From Ascoidea rubescens DSM 1968 (lineage: Eukaryota; Ascomycota; Saccharomycetes; Ascoideales; Ascoideaceae): 64,000 nt of DNA. The stretch lies in the NCBI RefSeq assembly GCF_001661345.1, contig NW_017962921.1, positions 62,001 through 126,000 on the forward strand, given 5' to 3'. Positions 7,937 to 19,486 of the stretch are shown here, one piece after another (the first letter of the stretch is position 1; each line of letters starts with the position of its first letter). The translations under genes were made by a program, and so were the position numbers. The notes beneath the pieces are model-generated. The model ran no database searches. It was not told the DNA's origin and saw only the letters and a program-made list of their open reading frames with translations.

Positions 7937-9700
7937 ATGGTTTATGCACTTCATGATTTTGATTATCTATTTGGACTTACCATAGTTTTTGCATTCTTGG
8001 ATGCATGGAACATTGGTGCAAATGATGTTGCAAACTCTTTTGCTTCTTCTGTTTCCTCCAGATCGTTAACATATCCCCAGGCAATGATTCTAGCAGCAAT
8101 AGCAGAGTTTTTGGGTGCAGTTTTAGCTGGTTCAAGAGTTGCCGATACCATCAGAACCAAAATTTTAGACGTTTCTTATTATGATAAAACACCTGCTGTG
8201 TTGCTTTTGACAATGACTTGTGCATTAATTGGTTCATCTACCTGGTTAACAATTGCAACCAAAATTGGTATGCCAGTCTCAACCACTCATTCTATTGTTG
8301 GTGGTATCATCGGTGCCGGTATTGCTGCTGGTTCTGATATCCATTGGGGATGGGAAGGTTTTTCACAAATTGTCGCTTCTTGGTTTATTGCACCATTAAT
8401 TGCAGGTGGTTTTGCTGCAATCATTTTCTTGATTTCTAAATATGCTGTTCTTGAAAGAAAACATGCATTGAGAAATGCTTTGTTTTATGTTCCATGTTTA
8501 GTTTATTTTACTTTTTCAATTTTGACCATGTTGATTGTTTGGAAAGGTGCTCCACAATTAAAACTAGATAAATTATCCACAGGAACGATTATTGCTGCCA
8601 TCTTTGGTGTTGGTGCTGTTGCTGCTGCTATTTACATGATAATTCTTTTTCCATTTTTCAAAAGAAAATTAGTTTATGAGGATTGGAGATTAAGAAAATG
8701 GGAAATAATCAAAGGGCCATATTATTATTTCAAGTCAACTGATGATATCCCACCAATGCCTGCTGGTCATCATTTGACCATTGATTACTACAAGGGTAGA
8801 CGTTATGATGATGGTGCAGTTCCTGAAAATAATAATGATCCCGAAGTAGTTGCTCATAATTCATCCACTGAATTTAAACAATCCTCATTATATAATAAAG
8901 AAGAAAATGCTTTGAATAAGAATTTTGATGATATTGAGGTTACTGATCATGACGTCAACCATGAATCTAAATTGGAAGAAACCTTAACTACTAAACAGCT
9001 TTGGTTTAAGTTATTAAAGAACCCATTAAAATGGCCCAAGTTGATTTGGTTAGTTTTCATTCATGGTATCACTCAGGATATTATCTCTAATCAAGTTCAT
9101 GATAAAGGTGTATTAGCTGGTAATTTGAAAAATGTTCATGTTGCCTCTAAGATTTATGATAATAAAGTCGAATATCTTTTTTCAATTTTACAAGCTGTCA
9201 CTGCTACTGCAATGTCCTTTGCTCATGGTTCAAATGATATCTCTAATGCTGCTGGTCCATTGTCAACTGTTTATTTAGTCTGGAAATCCAATGCTGTTGC
9301 ATCCAAATCCGATGTTCCAATTTGGGTTTTATGTTTTACTGCTTCAGCATTAGTTATTGGTTTATGGATTTACGGTTATCATATTATGGGTAATTTAGGT
9401 AATAAATTAATCTTACAATCACCATCCAGGGGTTTTTCGCTAGAATTGGGCACTGCTATTACAGTTGTCTTAGCTTCTCAATTAGCCATTCCAGTCTCTA
9501 CAACTCAGTCAGCAGTAGGTGCCACAGTAAGTGTTGGGTTGTGTAACAAAAGTTTGAAATCTGTTAATTGGAGAATGGTCTTGTGGATTTATTTGGGATG
9601 GATTATTACATTACCTTCTGCTGGATTAGTCGCTGGTATCATTATGGGTATCATTATCAATGCTCCAAGATGGAGTGGTGTCTACGGTCTCTCCAATTAG
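7937..9700 (+). CDS. PHO89: Na+/phosphate symporter (PiT family)
   Basis: 587-residue plasma-membrane sodium-coupled phosphate transporter of the PiT/PHO-4 family. Two inverted signature repeats are intact: GANDVANSFASSVSSRSL near residue 28 and GSNDISNAAGPLSTVYLV near 435, each followed by a P(V)STT motif (MPVSTTHSIVGG and IPVSTTQSAVGA). About twelve hydrophobic helices surround a large hydrophilic cytoplasmic loop (about residues 245-365), as in S. cerevisiae Pho89 (574 residues). The ATG at 7937 gives the normal family N-terminus. Leucines are mostly TTA/TTG, and the gene looks well expressed. Induction by phosphate starvation is expected from the family, but only one weak Pho4-type core is visible upstream. 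Confidence 0.95.
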   Translation: MVYALHDFDYLFGLTIVFAFLDAWNIGANDVANSFASSVSSRSLTYPQAMILAAIAEFLGAVLAGSRVADTIRTKILDVSYYDKTPAVLLLTMTCALIGSSTWLTIATKIGMPVSTTHSIVGGIIGAGIAAGSDIHWGWEGFSQIVASWFIAPLIAGGFAAIIFLISKYAVLERKHALRNALFYVPCLVYFTFSILTMLIVWKGAPQLKLDKLSTGTIIAAIFGVGAVAAAIYMIILFPFFKRKLVYEDWRLRKWEIIKGPYYYFKSTDDIPPMPAGHHLTIDYYKGRRYDDGAVPENNNDPEVVAHNSSTEFKQSSLYNKEENALNKNFDDIEVTDHDVNHESKLEETLTTKQLWFKLLKNPLKWPKLIWLVFIHGITQDIISNQVHDKGVLAGNLKNVHVASKIYDNKVEYLFSILQAVTATAMSFAHGSNDISNAAGPLSTVYLVWKSNAVASKSDVPIWVLCFTASALVIGLWIYGYHIMGNLGNKLILQSPSRGFSLELGTAITVVLASQLAIPVSTTQSAVGATVSVGLCNKSLKSVNWRMVLWIYLGWIITLPSAGLVAGIIMGIIINAPRWSGVYGLSN

Positions 9701-11629
9701 ATAGCAAAACCAGATTAATTTCACTACGAAATCGCATTTGCCTATAGAGTATTTTTGTTAGCACATCAGCCATTTTAGTTTTTTTTATATTTCTATATTT
9801 GCCACTTTCTGTATAAATTTTTGAATTGTGAATACCACACAATAAAATAAAATTTTCTTTTCACTCTAATTGCACCCTTGACTAATTTAAAATTCAGCCT
9901 TCTGCTCTCATGTTCAATGTGAAGACCATATGAATGTATATTCAACAATCAATTACTAGTCATCTCATGTAGAGTATAAACTAAAATAGTGAGGTGTGTA
10001 ATTTCCTTCCGTGTTAGGAAGTTAAAATACACACACAGAACAGAATTTTCTAAGTTTCGGGTCTTTTCGACTGGCTTTTTAATAATATGTCAAAATTTTA
10101 GTCTGCAGTGATGGATATTGTGTTGGTTGCAGACCATTATTGATGTCTTTGAGCAATGCAAAATAGCTCTCAACCAACCAATTTGTCTTGATAAAACGTC
10201 TTCTCAAAGATCCAAACAGTTACTTTCCAGATTCTTCCCAATTGGGACAGATCAGAGATTTCCTTTCTGAGAAACTGCACCAAATTGGTGGAAACTAAGA
10301 CGCAAGCCAAGAGAATTCACTTTGGAGGACAAAACCCTATTCCATAAAGCTGGACATAAAAATTGTGTTTTTTGTTGTTTGGAAGAACCACAAACAAGAT
10401 TGGAAACGAAATCTGTGATTGTTTTGTTCAGATAAAATAGTCTTAATGGTCTTGGATCTAGGAACCTAAATAAAAAACAAACACACTTTAGTGATTTTGA
10501 GTTGCTTTATTGTTGTCTCAAAAGCCGGAAAATAAAGCTTAGATCTGACCCAAAGCAGTGAGAGTTAGTGCTATTTTTTGGTCTTAGGCATTTCGTTTTT
10601 CTTGGTTCCGCTCCCTTAATAGTTCAATAGTTGAAATGACAAGAATTCAGCTCTTGTAAAAGTATTTTACTGCATTTCATCCCAAAAGCAACAAACGAGT
10701 AGCTGTACGATAAACGTACTAAGAAAGAAATCAATTGTTTGAAATTTGTAAATAGATTTTAATGTTTGAGAGATTTTAATTAGAATTATTTTAGGTTTGA
10801 AAATTGCAACGGTCATGTCTGATTTGTTAATTATCAATCATATGAAATTCTTTCAGAATATAATTTTGGTCTTTTTCTATCCGATCTATAAAGTTTTTTT
10901 TGAATATAAGAGAATAAACTTGAAGTTTATCCCAAACTGGCCAATAACATTGCAATCTGAAATTGATATTATTTGACAATCGCATTTATATTTTATTAAA
11001 GCTTCTTTCAAGAGGCCCAACAGAGATGTATTGTTTTAGAATTCCAAAAATTCAGACGAGCGAAAACTGCAGCGGATTTGATTTGAAAATGATCTTGAAG
11101 ACGAAAATATATTTTAATTCGGTTGAAGAAAATGGTAATTAACTAAATTACAATACTATTTTAGCTCTTGAATCTGACATAAAACATACATCTACTTGTT
11201 GTTCAAACTGCTCCTATTTTTTTTGAAAGAAATGTTGCAAATCAACAAAACAGAATGGATAGATGCTTTCTGTTACGATCCACGAAATCGTAAGAAACCC
11301 CAAAAACCTGACTTATTTCCTTTGCTTGACAATAATTTATAGTTATTTTATGCATTTGAATTTTTTTTCCAGTGGCACTTTTCCTTTGAAGTAACACAAT
11401 ATTTTCATTGAATATCCTTTTCTTTTGTAACTTTACTTTTTAAACTTCTTATTATGACTTTGGTTATTGGAAAAAAAATACTCAAAAATGGCTAAATAAA
11501 AGTGATTTAAAAACATTATAAAAAGAATCAAAATCTCTTAAAATAATTCACTTTTTTTTCTTTTTGTGTTCTAGACTATTTTTGTTTTTATTTTTTTTTC
11601 AACAAATACAACAACAATAATTATCCAAG
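9701..11629. other. 1.9-kb intergenic region with two small hairpin-forming segments
   Basis: No protein gene is supported. Two inverted repeats lie close together: GTGTGTA (9994-10000) with TACACAC (10028-10034) around CTTCC/GGAAG, and GTCTGCA (10101-10107) with TGCAGAC (10128-10134). An unannotated structured RNA is possible but I see no box C/D or H/ACA signature. GATAA words, possible GATA-factor sites relevant to a nitrogen-regulated permease, occur in this interval (for example near 10189, 10429 and 10704), at about the density chance would give in AT-rich DNA. Confidence 0.4.
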
Positions 11630-13285
11630 ATGGCAGATATTGAAAAGATCACGCCAGTCCTATCTTCTACTGGGGTCCAGTTAGATTCTGATGCTGCAGA
11701 ATTAGCAAATTTAGGATACAAACAAGAATTCAACAGAGGATATAATTTCCTTTCTACATTTTCTTTTGCGTTTTCAATCTCAGGTCTTATGGGTACCATT
11801 TCCATCACTTATTTGTACCCATTATGGTCTGGAGGCCCAGCTTGTGCTGTTTGGTGCTGGTTTGTTGGTGCTCTTGGTTGTTTATGTATTGCATGGTCAG
11901 TGGCACATATCACTTCCTGTTTCCCAACATCAGGTGGAATGTATTATACATTAAGTCAAGTTGTTCCTAAAGAATGGGTTGCATTGTCGTGTTGGATCGA
12001 TGGGTGGTTGTATTTAACTGGTGTCATAACTGGTGTAACAAGTACTGATTTTGGTGCAGCAACTTTATTGTTGGCTATTATTTCCATGTATAGTGACTAT
12101 GAATATGTTCCTGAAAAAGGCCATGTTACTGCAGTTTCAATTTTGATTATGATAAGTCATGGATTGATTAATTCCTTACCCAACGATATATTGGCTTCAA
12201 TTACTCAATATTACTGTATCATTAATATCGGATCCACGATTGCATTAATAATTCATTTATTGGTTAAATGTCCTAAGATTAACACAGCAGATTTCACATT
12301 TAACCATGTTGTCAATAACACAGGGTGGAGTTCAGATGGTTGGGCCTTTTTATTTGGATTCTTGAATGTGTCGTGGGTTATGACATGTTACGATTCAGCA
12401 TCAAGAATCTCAGAAGAAGTTCACAATGCAGCATACTATACACCATTGGCCATTGCATTAGCATTGACTGTCACAGCTATATTGGGATGGGTTTTAGTCA
12501 TTGTTTTCACCTTATCAATGGGAACAGATATCGATGCAATTTTAAACTCTCAAACTGGACAACCAATTGTTGCAGTTTATACTCATGCCATGGGAAAGCA
12601 AGCAGCGACAGCATATTTGACTCTTGCTTTTATCATTATTTGGTTTACTGGTGCAGTTGCATGTTGCTCAACCTCAAGGGGTATTTGGTCATTTGCTAGA
12701 GACAGAGGATTGCCATACCATAAATTCTTGGGAAAAGTTAATAAAAGAACCGGTGTCCCATTAAACTCACTATGGATATTGGTCTTGATTATGTGTTTAT
12801 TATCATTGATCAATTTAGGCTCAACAGTTGCAATGAATGCAATATTTTCAGCATGTGCAATTGCAACGGATTGGTCGTATGTTGTTGTTATTGGAGCATT
12901 TTTACTCAATGCCGAAAAAATGGGAATTAAATTTGGGCCATTTAGTTTGGGGAAATTCTACAAACCAGTTATGGCATATTCATGTATTTGGACAGTTTTC
13001 CTTTCAATTGTCTTTGTTTTCCCCAATTTTATGCCAGTTGATAAAGAAAACATGAACTACACAATTGTTATTTTAGGTGCAGTATTTCTTGGTGCAGGAG
13101 GTTGGTGGCTACTTGGAGCCAAAAATTGGTACGTTGGACCAATTTCTAACATCGACGATAGTTATGCCAAAGAAGTGAAAGGTGTTATCCATAACAAACC
13201 TAAAGAAGAAAAGCAAGAACCTGAAGCAGAAGTGGGAACTTCAGATAAAGGTTCAGAAATAGGCAGCAATGAAAAAAAGAAATAA
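11630..13285 (+). CDS. GABA/polyamine/choline-type permease (UGA4 family, APC superfamily)
   Basis: 551-residue amino-acid/amine transporter with about twelve membrane spans. The N-terminal region (LANLGYKQEFNRGYNFLSTF, then FAFSISGLMGTI) and the CFPTSGGMYYTLSQ segment are typical of the fungal APC subfamily that contains Uga4 (GABA), Hnm1 (choline) and Tpo5 (polyamines). The internal SFARDRGLPYHKFLGKV segment and the GVPLNSLW loop are also family hallmarks. The acidic, Lys-rich tail (KEEKQEPEAEVGTSDKGS) is likely cytosolic. Substrate cannot be assigned from sequence alone; GABA permease UGA4 is the closest guess. Likely plasma membrane or vacuole. Confidence 0.85.
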   Translation: MADIEKITPVLSSTGVQLDSDAAELANLGYKQEFNRGYNFLSTFSFAFSISGLMGTISITYLYPLWSGGPACAVWCWFVGALGCLCIAWSVAHITSCFPTSGGMYYTLSQVVPKEWVALSCWIDGWLYLTGVITGVTSTDFGAATLLLAIISMYSDYEYVPEKGHVTAVSILIMISHGLINSLPNDILASITQYYCIINIGSTIALIIHLLVKCPKINTADFTFNHVVNNTGWSSDGWAFLFGFLNVSWVMTCYDSASRISEEVHNAAYYTPLAIALALTVTAILGWVLVIVFTLSMGTDIDAILNSQTGQPIVAVYTHAMGKQAATAYLTLAFIIIWFTGAVACCSTSRGIWSFARDRGLPYHKFLGKVNKRTGVPLNSLWILVLIMCLLSLINLGSTVAMNAIFSACAIATDWSYVVVIGAFLLNAEKMGIKFGPFSLGKFYKPVMAYSCIWTVFLSIVFVFPNFMPVDKENMNYTIVILGAVFLGAGGWWLLGAKNWYVGPISNIDDSYAKEVKGVIHNKPKEEKQEPEAEVGTSDKGSEIGSNEKKK

Positions 13286-13577
13286 AGGAACATCTAGCTA
13301 AACAATAAGGTTTTGTCTGACGTCTTTTTTTGTGATTTTTTGATTTTTCTAATCTTGTGTTTTTATGTTTTTACAAATTTATAATTTCTTTTTAATGATA
13401 GCTATTAATCATATCTAATGGTGCTAATAATAATGAATTGCAGTAAATGTATACAAATAAATGTAGAATCAAAAGGCAATTTGTGATTGAATTCAGCGAT
13501 AAAAAAAAATGCTCAAAGATATACCCTAAAAAATCAAAAAAAAGATAAAAACATTACATGTAAAAACAACAAATTTA

Positions 13578-13649
13578 TTCCGATACCGGGAGTCGAACCC
13601 GGGTCTGCACGGTGAAAGCGTGCCATGATAGCCGTTACACTATATCGGA
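13578..13649 (-). tRNA. tRNA-Glu (anticodon UUC)
   Basis: Reading the minus strand, the acceptor arms TCCGATA and TATCGGA pair perfectly, followed by discriminator A. The anticodon stem GCACG/CGTGC encloses loop CTTTCAC, giving anticodon TTC. The T arm contains GGGTTCGACTCCC, which also serves as B box. A run of five T on the minus strand (13562-13566) is a good RNA polymerase III terminator. No intron. Confidence 0.97.
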
Positions 13650-13945
13650 AACTAACTAAGCTTAACTTTTCTTAAAAATATTTAAGCTTGAAGTAATGCG
13701 GCAGTTACCGTATTTGTTTGTTTTTGGGTAGTTTAATTTATAGTCACTATTTTTTTTAAAAAATAGTTGCTAAGAGCCCACTTTATCGGGGTTCTTGCGC
13801 GGTGTTATTTATTATATCTATATATAAAAGAGTGAATGCTATCTTTGTAATTCTACTGTAGATGTGAGGAAACCTAATAAATAGGAAGAAAACTCATATC
13901 AAAGACAGGAGTGTGAAATCTAAGAAGATGTATGCTGGTGTCAAA
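13650..13945. other. tRNA-flanking intergenic sequence with AT hairpin
   Basis: Upstream flank of tRNA-Glu. ACTA-T8-A6-TAGT at 13746-13767 forms a long AT palindrome. The segment near 13800-13945 may include the 3' untranslated end of the LINE remnant (13946-14338), but no clear poly(A) end is visible. Confidence 0.4.
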
Positions 13946-14338
13946 TTACCTTATGAATTGCCATGCATGGGAGATGAATATAATGAGTTTGCATATGCCC
14001 CATTTAGTGCCTAGGTATGTGTGAATAATATTTGGGTCCACTTCGTCAGAGAAAATTGTTTGAATCTCTGATCGGATTCTAGCCTGTGAGTTGATTGGAC
14101 GTTGGAAGATATAATGAATTATCGTCGGTTCTGAGAGGGAACATTTGCATTGGTTGCTGCTCATATACCCAGCTCTCCACGGGGTATCTTCACCAAAGAG
14201 GTGTCCTGTGCGAAGTTGAATCACCGCGCTCACCTCCTCCTTGGTCCTGTGTGATAGGATTTTAAATGTGGGTAGTCCTTTGATTGATAGAGGGATGTTG
14301 GAATTGGCGATTACCTTTTTGTAGTGAGAACTATGGTT
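13946..14338 (-). mobile_element. LINE (non-LTR retrotransposon) remnant: C-terminal zinc-knuckle region of the reverse-transcriptase ORF
   Basis: An open minus-strand frame of about 130 codons, closed upstream by a stop at 14339-14341, reads TKEEVSAVIQLRTGHLFG, then Y, then CKCSLSEPTIIHYIFQRP and ARIRSEI. This is the C-terminal pattern of many LINEs: (L/I)RTGH, then CxC, then E(T/P)xxH, then a Cys-Pro or related motif and a basic stretch. No reverse-transcriptase core lies upstream, so the copy is 5'-truncated, as is usual for LINEs. It is relatively GC-rich compared with nearby DNA. It sits between two tRNA genes. Clade (Tad1-like or L1/Zorro-like) cannot be decided from this piece. Confidence 0.7.
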
Positions 14339-14460
14339 TTATTTGTGAAATATTTGTGAAATATTTTATTCCATTTGTCACAGAATATTACTATTAATAT
14401 TATTATTAATAATTTTGTTTGGGTATTATTATTTTTATGATTCTCAAGTTTAAGCACTCA

Positions 14461-14557
14461 TCCTTATTAGCTCAGTCGGTAGAGCGTTCGGCTTTTAGGG
14501 ATTTTTCTTGTCTCGCAAGAGACCGAAATGTCCAGGGTTCGAGCCCCTGATAGGGAG
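14461..14557 (+). tRNA. tRNA-Lys (anticodon UUU) with 24-nt intron
   Basis: Acceptor arms TCCTTAT and ATAGGGA pair (one G-T), discriminator G at 14557. D arm is TAGCTCAGTCGGTAGAGC; anticodon stem TTCGG/CCGAA encloses loop CTTTTAA interrupted after base 37 by the intron 14498-14521. The intron lies at the canonical position, as in S. cerevisiae tRNA-Lys(UUU). The T arm is CAGGGTTCGAGCCCCTG. A TTTT terminator follows at 14564. The flanks AAGCACTC and AGTGCTT extend the acceptor-stem complementarity outside the mature tRNA. Confidence 0.97.
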
Positions 14558-14731
14558 TGCTTCTTTTCTTATTACTATAATCTGTAGTTTTCTGAATGTA
14601 TTTAACTAACAAGTTATTCAGATTTATTTTCTACATCAAATCAGAAAACCACTTAACATGATTTCTTGTTACAAAACTGTCTGTAGCTTTGTTTTATTTG
14701 CTTCTATTTAAGAGATAATTACTTACTTGTC

Positions 14732-17700
14732 TCAAATTTTCATTCTTTTGATGTCAGAAAGCGCTTTTTCATGAGCTAATTTGCAAAATCTTATATCTTT
14801 CAAATGCTCCTCAATGAAAATTCTTATTGTATTTTCCCAAAAAACCTTTTTAACATCATTAAAGTTTCCAATTTCAACTGCTAAAGATTCGTGATTGAAT
14901 TTAATTTTTTGCTCTAAATCAATGATTTCCACTTCCAATTTCTTGAATCGCTCAATCAATTGTTTTTTGAAATTGATTCTTTTACTTTCAATTATATTTG
15001 TGAAAAATGAAATTTTTTTGCCCGATGATGATTTAATTATCTCATTGTATTTCATTTCATCATCTTTTTCTTTCTCAAGTATTATAATCTTCCCAGATTC
15101 ATCTATACTTTCTATAATTAACTCATTGCTTCCCCCATTTTCACTATTAATATTAATATCATTATTTAGATTATTATTTAGATCATTATCAAAATCATTA
15201 TCAAAATCATTATCAAGATCATTATTAATACCATTATTAATATCATCATTATTTAATCTGTTGTCTTCTATATTTTCAAAGTCATTGTTTTCATTATAAT
15301 TTCCAAATAGACGCTCACTTTCGCTTATATCACCAAGAGTACTTCCATTTTCAATATTGTTAATGTTTTTACTCGGCTCATTTAAATTTTTCTTGGATAT
15401 TTTTTTGAATAACCTGATAGGTTCATTAATAACATTCACAGAACCAAATACCTTTGACAAACTATTATTTGATGCCTTTTTTTTTATTTTATTTTTTTTA
15501 TTTATTAAACTCTTACGATTTGCATCACTTTCATTCTTGTTACTATCACGATTTTTATTATTCATTTTGCTTAACAACTTCTTAATATCATCCATTTCAT
15601 TATACATTCTCCACCATTCAGGTACTAATTCATTAATTATCACTTCAATATTCTTGACCAAGTTTTTACTTATCATCTCAAAGGTTTTAATCATCATACA
15701 CAATTTTGAATATGCACTGGGTTCACTCTCATCAAATATCTTATAATTGCTACTAAAATCTTTTAAAAAGCTTATAATTTTAGGCAATTCGACAAATTTA
15801 TCTGTTTCAATTCTATTATTCATATTCATATTCATATTTTTCATATTTTTCATATTTCTGTTTCTTTTTTTATTTTTTTCTTCTTCATATATCAACTTGT
15901 CTTTATAATTTAAAACTTTTTCAAACATCACATTCTTAGTCACATATTGATAATCCTTGGTCTTCAAATCGATAAACAATCCCAATTTATTCAATTTGCT
16001 TATCAAAAAACTATATTCCTTTATATCGTTATATGAATATTTCAAAAAAATTGATATCTCATTTATATTTTTCGGAAACTCTTTTATTGATGATGGTAAT
16101 GACATTGAAGATGAGGATGATACTGATAATGGTGCCTTTTTTCTCACTTTATTATTCATATCATTCGACATCAATATTTTTTCTTTTAAATTATTTACCC
16201 GATTTAAACATCGCTCTTCTAGATTATTTTTCTCATTATTGAATACTGGTAAAACTAAAAACTCCCAAATTAATTCATAATTGTTTAGAGATTTAGCGCT
16301 TAATAAATAATTAAATAAATTTATATTTAGCTCAAATATCAACTCATTCAATAATAGCTTGTTGAAATGCAATAAATTTTTTTCAGATATATTTTCAAAA
16401 TTTGTAATATTTTCAATTAATTTATCAACCGGCAAAAAAATGTTTGGAAACTCAATTTTAATATATTTTAATAGTATTTTAAAATCATTCAAATCATGCA
16501 TAATTGAATATGTAAATAGCCTGTAGGAATCTTTTGAAACTGGGTACTTCATCTGTCCTTTTATTACAAATTTATAATGGCCATCATACCTTGGTCGGAT
16601 GATTCCAATTTTTTTGTCATTGAAAAAGGAAACATAATTATCAAGAAAAAATGAATCAAATATAGTCTCAAAAACTGTTCTGTTTTTCTTATCATTATTC
16701 TCATTGTTTTCGGTAGTTTGATAGTTATCGGTTTGTATTATCAATGGATTATTGGATTCTTGACTAGAATTTTCACTTACAAAACTATTATTATTATCTA
16801 TATTCCCGTTATCACTATCAATATATTTTTTATTATTGTCATTGATATTATCATTTTCATTATTATTGTTACTGTTTAAACTTGTATTTAGTTTTGTTGT
16901 TGATTTTGAGTTGGAAGACATTTTGATGTAATCTAAAGGAGTAAAAAAAGTTACCTTGTCAACTTTTATTGGATTTATTCTTTTGTCATGAATTAAATCT
17001 TTCACATTATTTATTCTATTCAATTTGATTGAGTTTAATAATGGTGTGACTCTTTTATGATTTTCTTCATTTAAATTAATTAATAAATCTTTATCTGATA
17101 ATAATACATTTAAATTTGATTTCAAGATATGGAGTAAAGTATTTCCTTTATTATCAATATGGTTTTTATAATCAAAAGCCTGGCCTTTGAGTTTATACCA
17201 GTATTTAACTAGTTTAAAGGTTCTTTCAATCAAGTTATCGTAGTTTGTATCGTCATATTTTCTGCATATGGTAAATAAAGGAGTTTGATGGTTTATATCT
17301 TTAAAAATCCAGTTTATAAATAAGCCGATTTTATCGATTAATTCATCATAATGAATTAAATAGTGGCCTATAGTTCTATTAAAGTTATCGGGAATATTAT
17401 AGTAAAAAATTTGTTCGGGAATAGTACAAGATGAAGAAATTATATCAACGATTTCGTTAATGATTGGGATATTTTCTAATTTTAAAGCTTGGTTCAATAG
17501 AGTTGTATTAAAGATTGTTTTATCGTATAAAATATCTTCTAGAGTGAAAATGTTTTCATAATTAAGCAAAGTTTTAAAAATTTGATAATTGGAACTTTGA
17601 ACTGCTAACATTAAACAGGATTCACCATTAATTGTTCTGCTTTTAAGAAAGGAATCAGGGGATATTTTTGAATCAGATGATTCAAGTTCATTGTTTAATA

Positions 17701-18770
17701 GATTGTTTAATTGAGTTAGATCATTATTTTTGATCAAGTTCCAAAATTTTTTATTTTTAAAAGAATTCCTAGATAGATTGATTTTGTTTTCTTGATTCTG
17801 TAGATAGTATATTACAGCTTCAAATGTGGAAAAAATATAGCCTAAATTACCCTTTTCGATATCGATATAGGAGAAATTTTTGATATAATTGAAATGGGTA
17901 TTTAGATTAATAATCTTTGAATTGATTACTACTAGGATTAGTAGACCGATAAGATTGTCAGCATCAATAATGAAACTTTTGACTTTTTGAAATTTATTTT
18001 GAGCGTAATTGTAGTGTAGGATTTGCTCTTGGTTTGTTAAAATTTTAATGGTATTTAAAAGAATTTTTAGTTTTGAGTTGTAGTTATTTGATAGAGATAA
18101 TGTTTTAAAGGTTTGGATTGCTTTGATTAGTTTCCTTTCAAGAAATAGCAATTGGTGATTGTTTTCAAATAGGAGGAATTTTTCGGACAAGTTTAGTTGA
18201 TTGCTTGAGAGATATTGCAAATCGTTATAGAAGAGTGAATTGAATGAAACTGAGTTATTATTTGATAGTAGGATTAGTTTATTGTAAATTTTATGGTATA
18301 GGTTTAGTTCAGCGTAATCGTAGATGCATTGATTTAGATCAATTGAAGGAGAGAATTTTAGGATATCGTTTACTAAGTAGGGTGGTAAAGTATTGAATAG
18401 CAATTTTAAATTTGATATCAATTGATTAAATTTTGATATTAGATCATCAATTGAGTTTAGTTTTTTTAGGTCGAAAGAATTGAATATGTTGTTGAATCTG
18501 TTGCCCAAGATTTCTGAAATTAGAGGAAATCTTCTCATTATTTGCTCAAAGGATGTATTTGAGTTATAGTTTTTGATTGATAATATTGTGTTTGAAGAGT
18601 TATCAAATAGTTTTGATTCTGAATCAATGTCATCGTCATTGTCGCAGTTGTTATTAGTATTGGAGTTATTATTGCCATTGGGATCATTATTGGAGTCATT
18701 CAGCGTGTTGACAGAGCAATTATCATCATCACTTTCATTATTATTGGTATTATTGTTATCATTATCATTA

Positions 18771-18810
<40 letters not shown>

Positions 18811-19486
18811 CATTATTATCATTATTATTAGTATTCTTCATATTATTATTGGTATTGTTCGTATTTGTATTTGTATTTATATCTGTATTAGAATCAAGAG
18901 AATTTGGAGAAATATTATCAAATTTGGGATCTATTATTTTAATTGGAGTACCGATTATGGATTTTTCTATATATATGATTTTAACATTTTTACAATTTAG
19001 GAAATTATTAAAATTTGGAAACAAGTCAATTTTAATAATTTTGAATTTCTTTATGGACTCGTAATTTTTGGGATCCAAAGTACTAATGCAATCCTTTTTT
19101 ATGTAAATTTGTTTATTATTCAAATTGATGTATACTTTGGAGGTCAATTTTCTGTTAGAAAAGTCGTTTGCCAAAGCATTGGTATTGTTTGGGGCATATT
19201 TGTTGGTCAGCCTGTCGTTGACGTTGTCATGAAAGATTCTGATGATATGGGACTTTATGAAGTCCAAGTTGTATGAGAGGTCTCTGTAGGACACATTGGA
19301 ATCCTTGTTAAGATAGTTGAGCAAGAAATGGGTTGAGGGCACCAATAGAATGAAGTTCGAAGGGTACTTGTTGATGGTCTGGTAGATTTCATTCAAGGCA
19401 GAGCTGGAGGGTGAAGGGTTGTTGAAGAGAGCATTGAGCAATGGATTAAGCAAAGTGGGCAAGTGGAACAGCTGTGTTGGCAGCAT
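14732..19486 (-). CDS. VRL1: VARP-like VPS9 GEF with ankyrin repeats and PX domain (VRL1)
   Basis: A 1584-residue single-frame protein. A VPS9 domain (Rab5-type GEF) spans roughly residues 390-560, with the signature DADNLIGLLILVVI near 510 and IFSTFEAVIYYLQ at its end. Ankyrin-like repeats follow from about 620 (NGESCLMLAVQSSN) to 855 (TPLDYIK). A PX-like domain lies near 945-1020 (SFFNDKKIGIIRPRYDGHYKF, RLFTYSIMHDL). The helical C-terminus (about 1230-1310 and 1510-1584) fits the BAR-like part of Vrl1, the VINE-complex subunit acting with Vin1 on endosomes. S. cerevisiae laboratory strains carry this gene split as YML003W/YML002W; here it is one long frame. Long Asn/Asp/Ser tracts (about 200-285 and several others) make it about 500 residues longer than S. 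cerevisiae Vrl1. It is divergent from SGT2. Confidence 0.85.
18735..18860. repeat. AAT/ATT trinucleotide tract coding for poly-Asn/Asp in VRL1
   Basis: Nearly uninterrupted ATT units on the plus strand encode an Asn-rich tract on the minus strand. Slippage here would change tract length without shifting the frame. Confidence 0.9.

Noticed and set aside
13740-13945. Solo-LTR-like sequence near tRNA-Glu
   Set aside because: A TATA-like motif and TG start exist, but no matching end, target duplication or second copy is visible.
14732-19486. Reassignment of CTG to serine
   Set aside because: CTG is very rare; the two near the VRL1 N-terminus sit in a hydrophobic pattern that suits Leu, but no invariant residue is informative.
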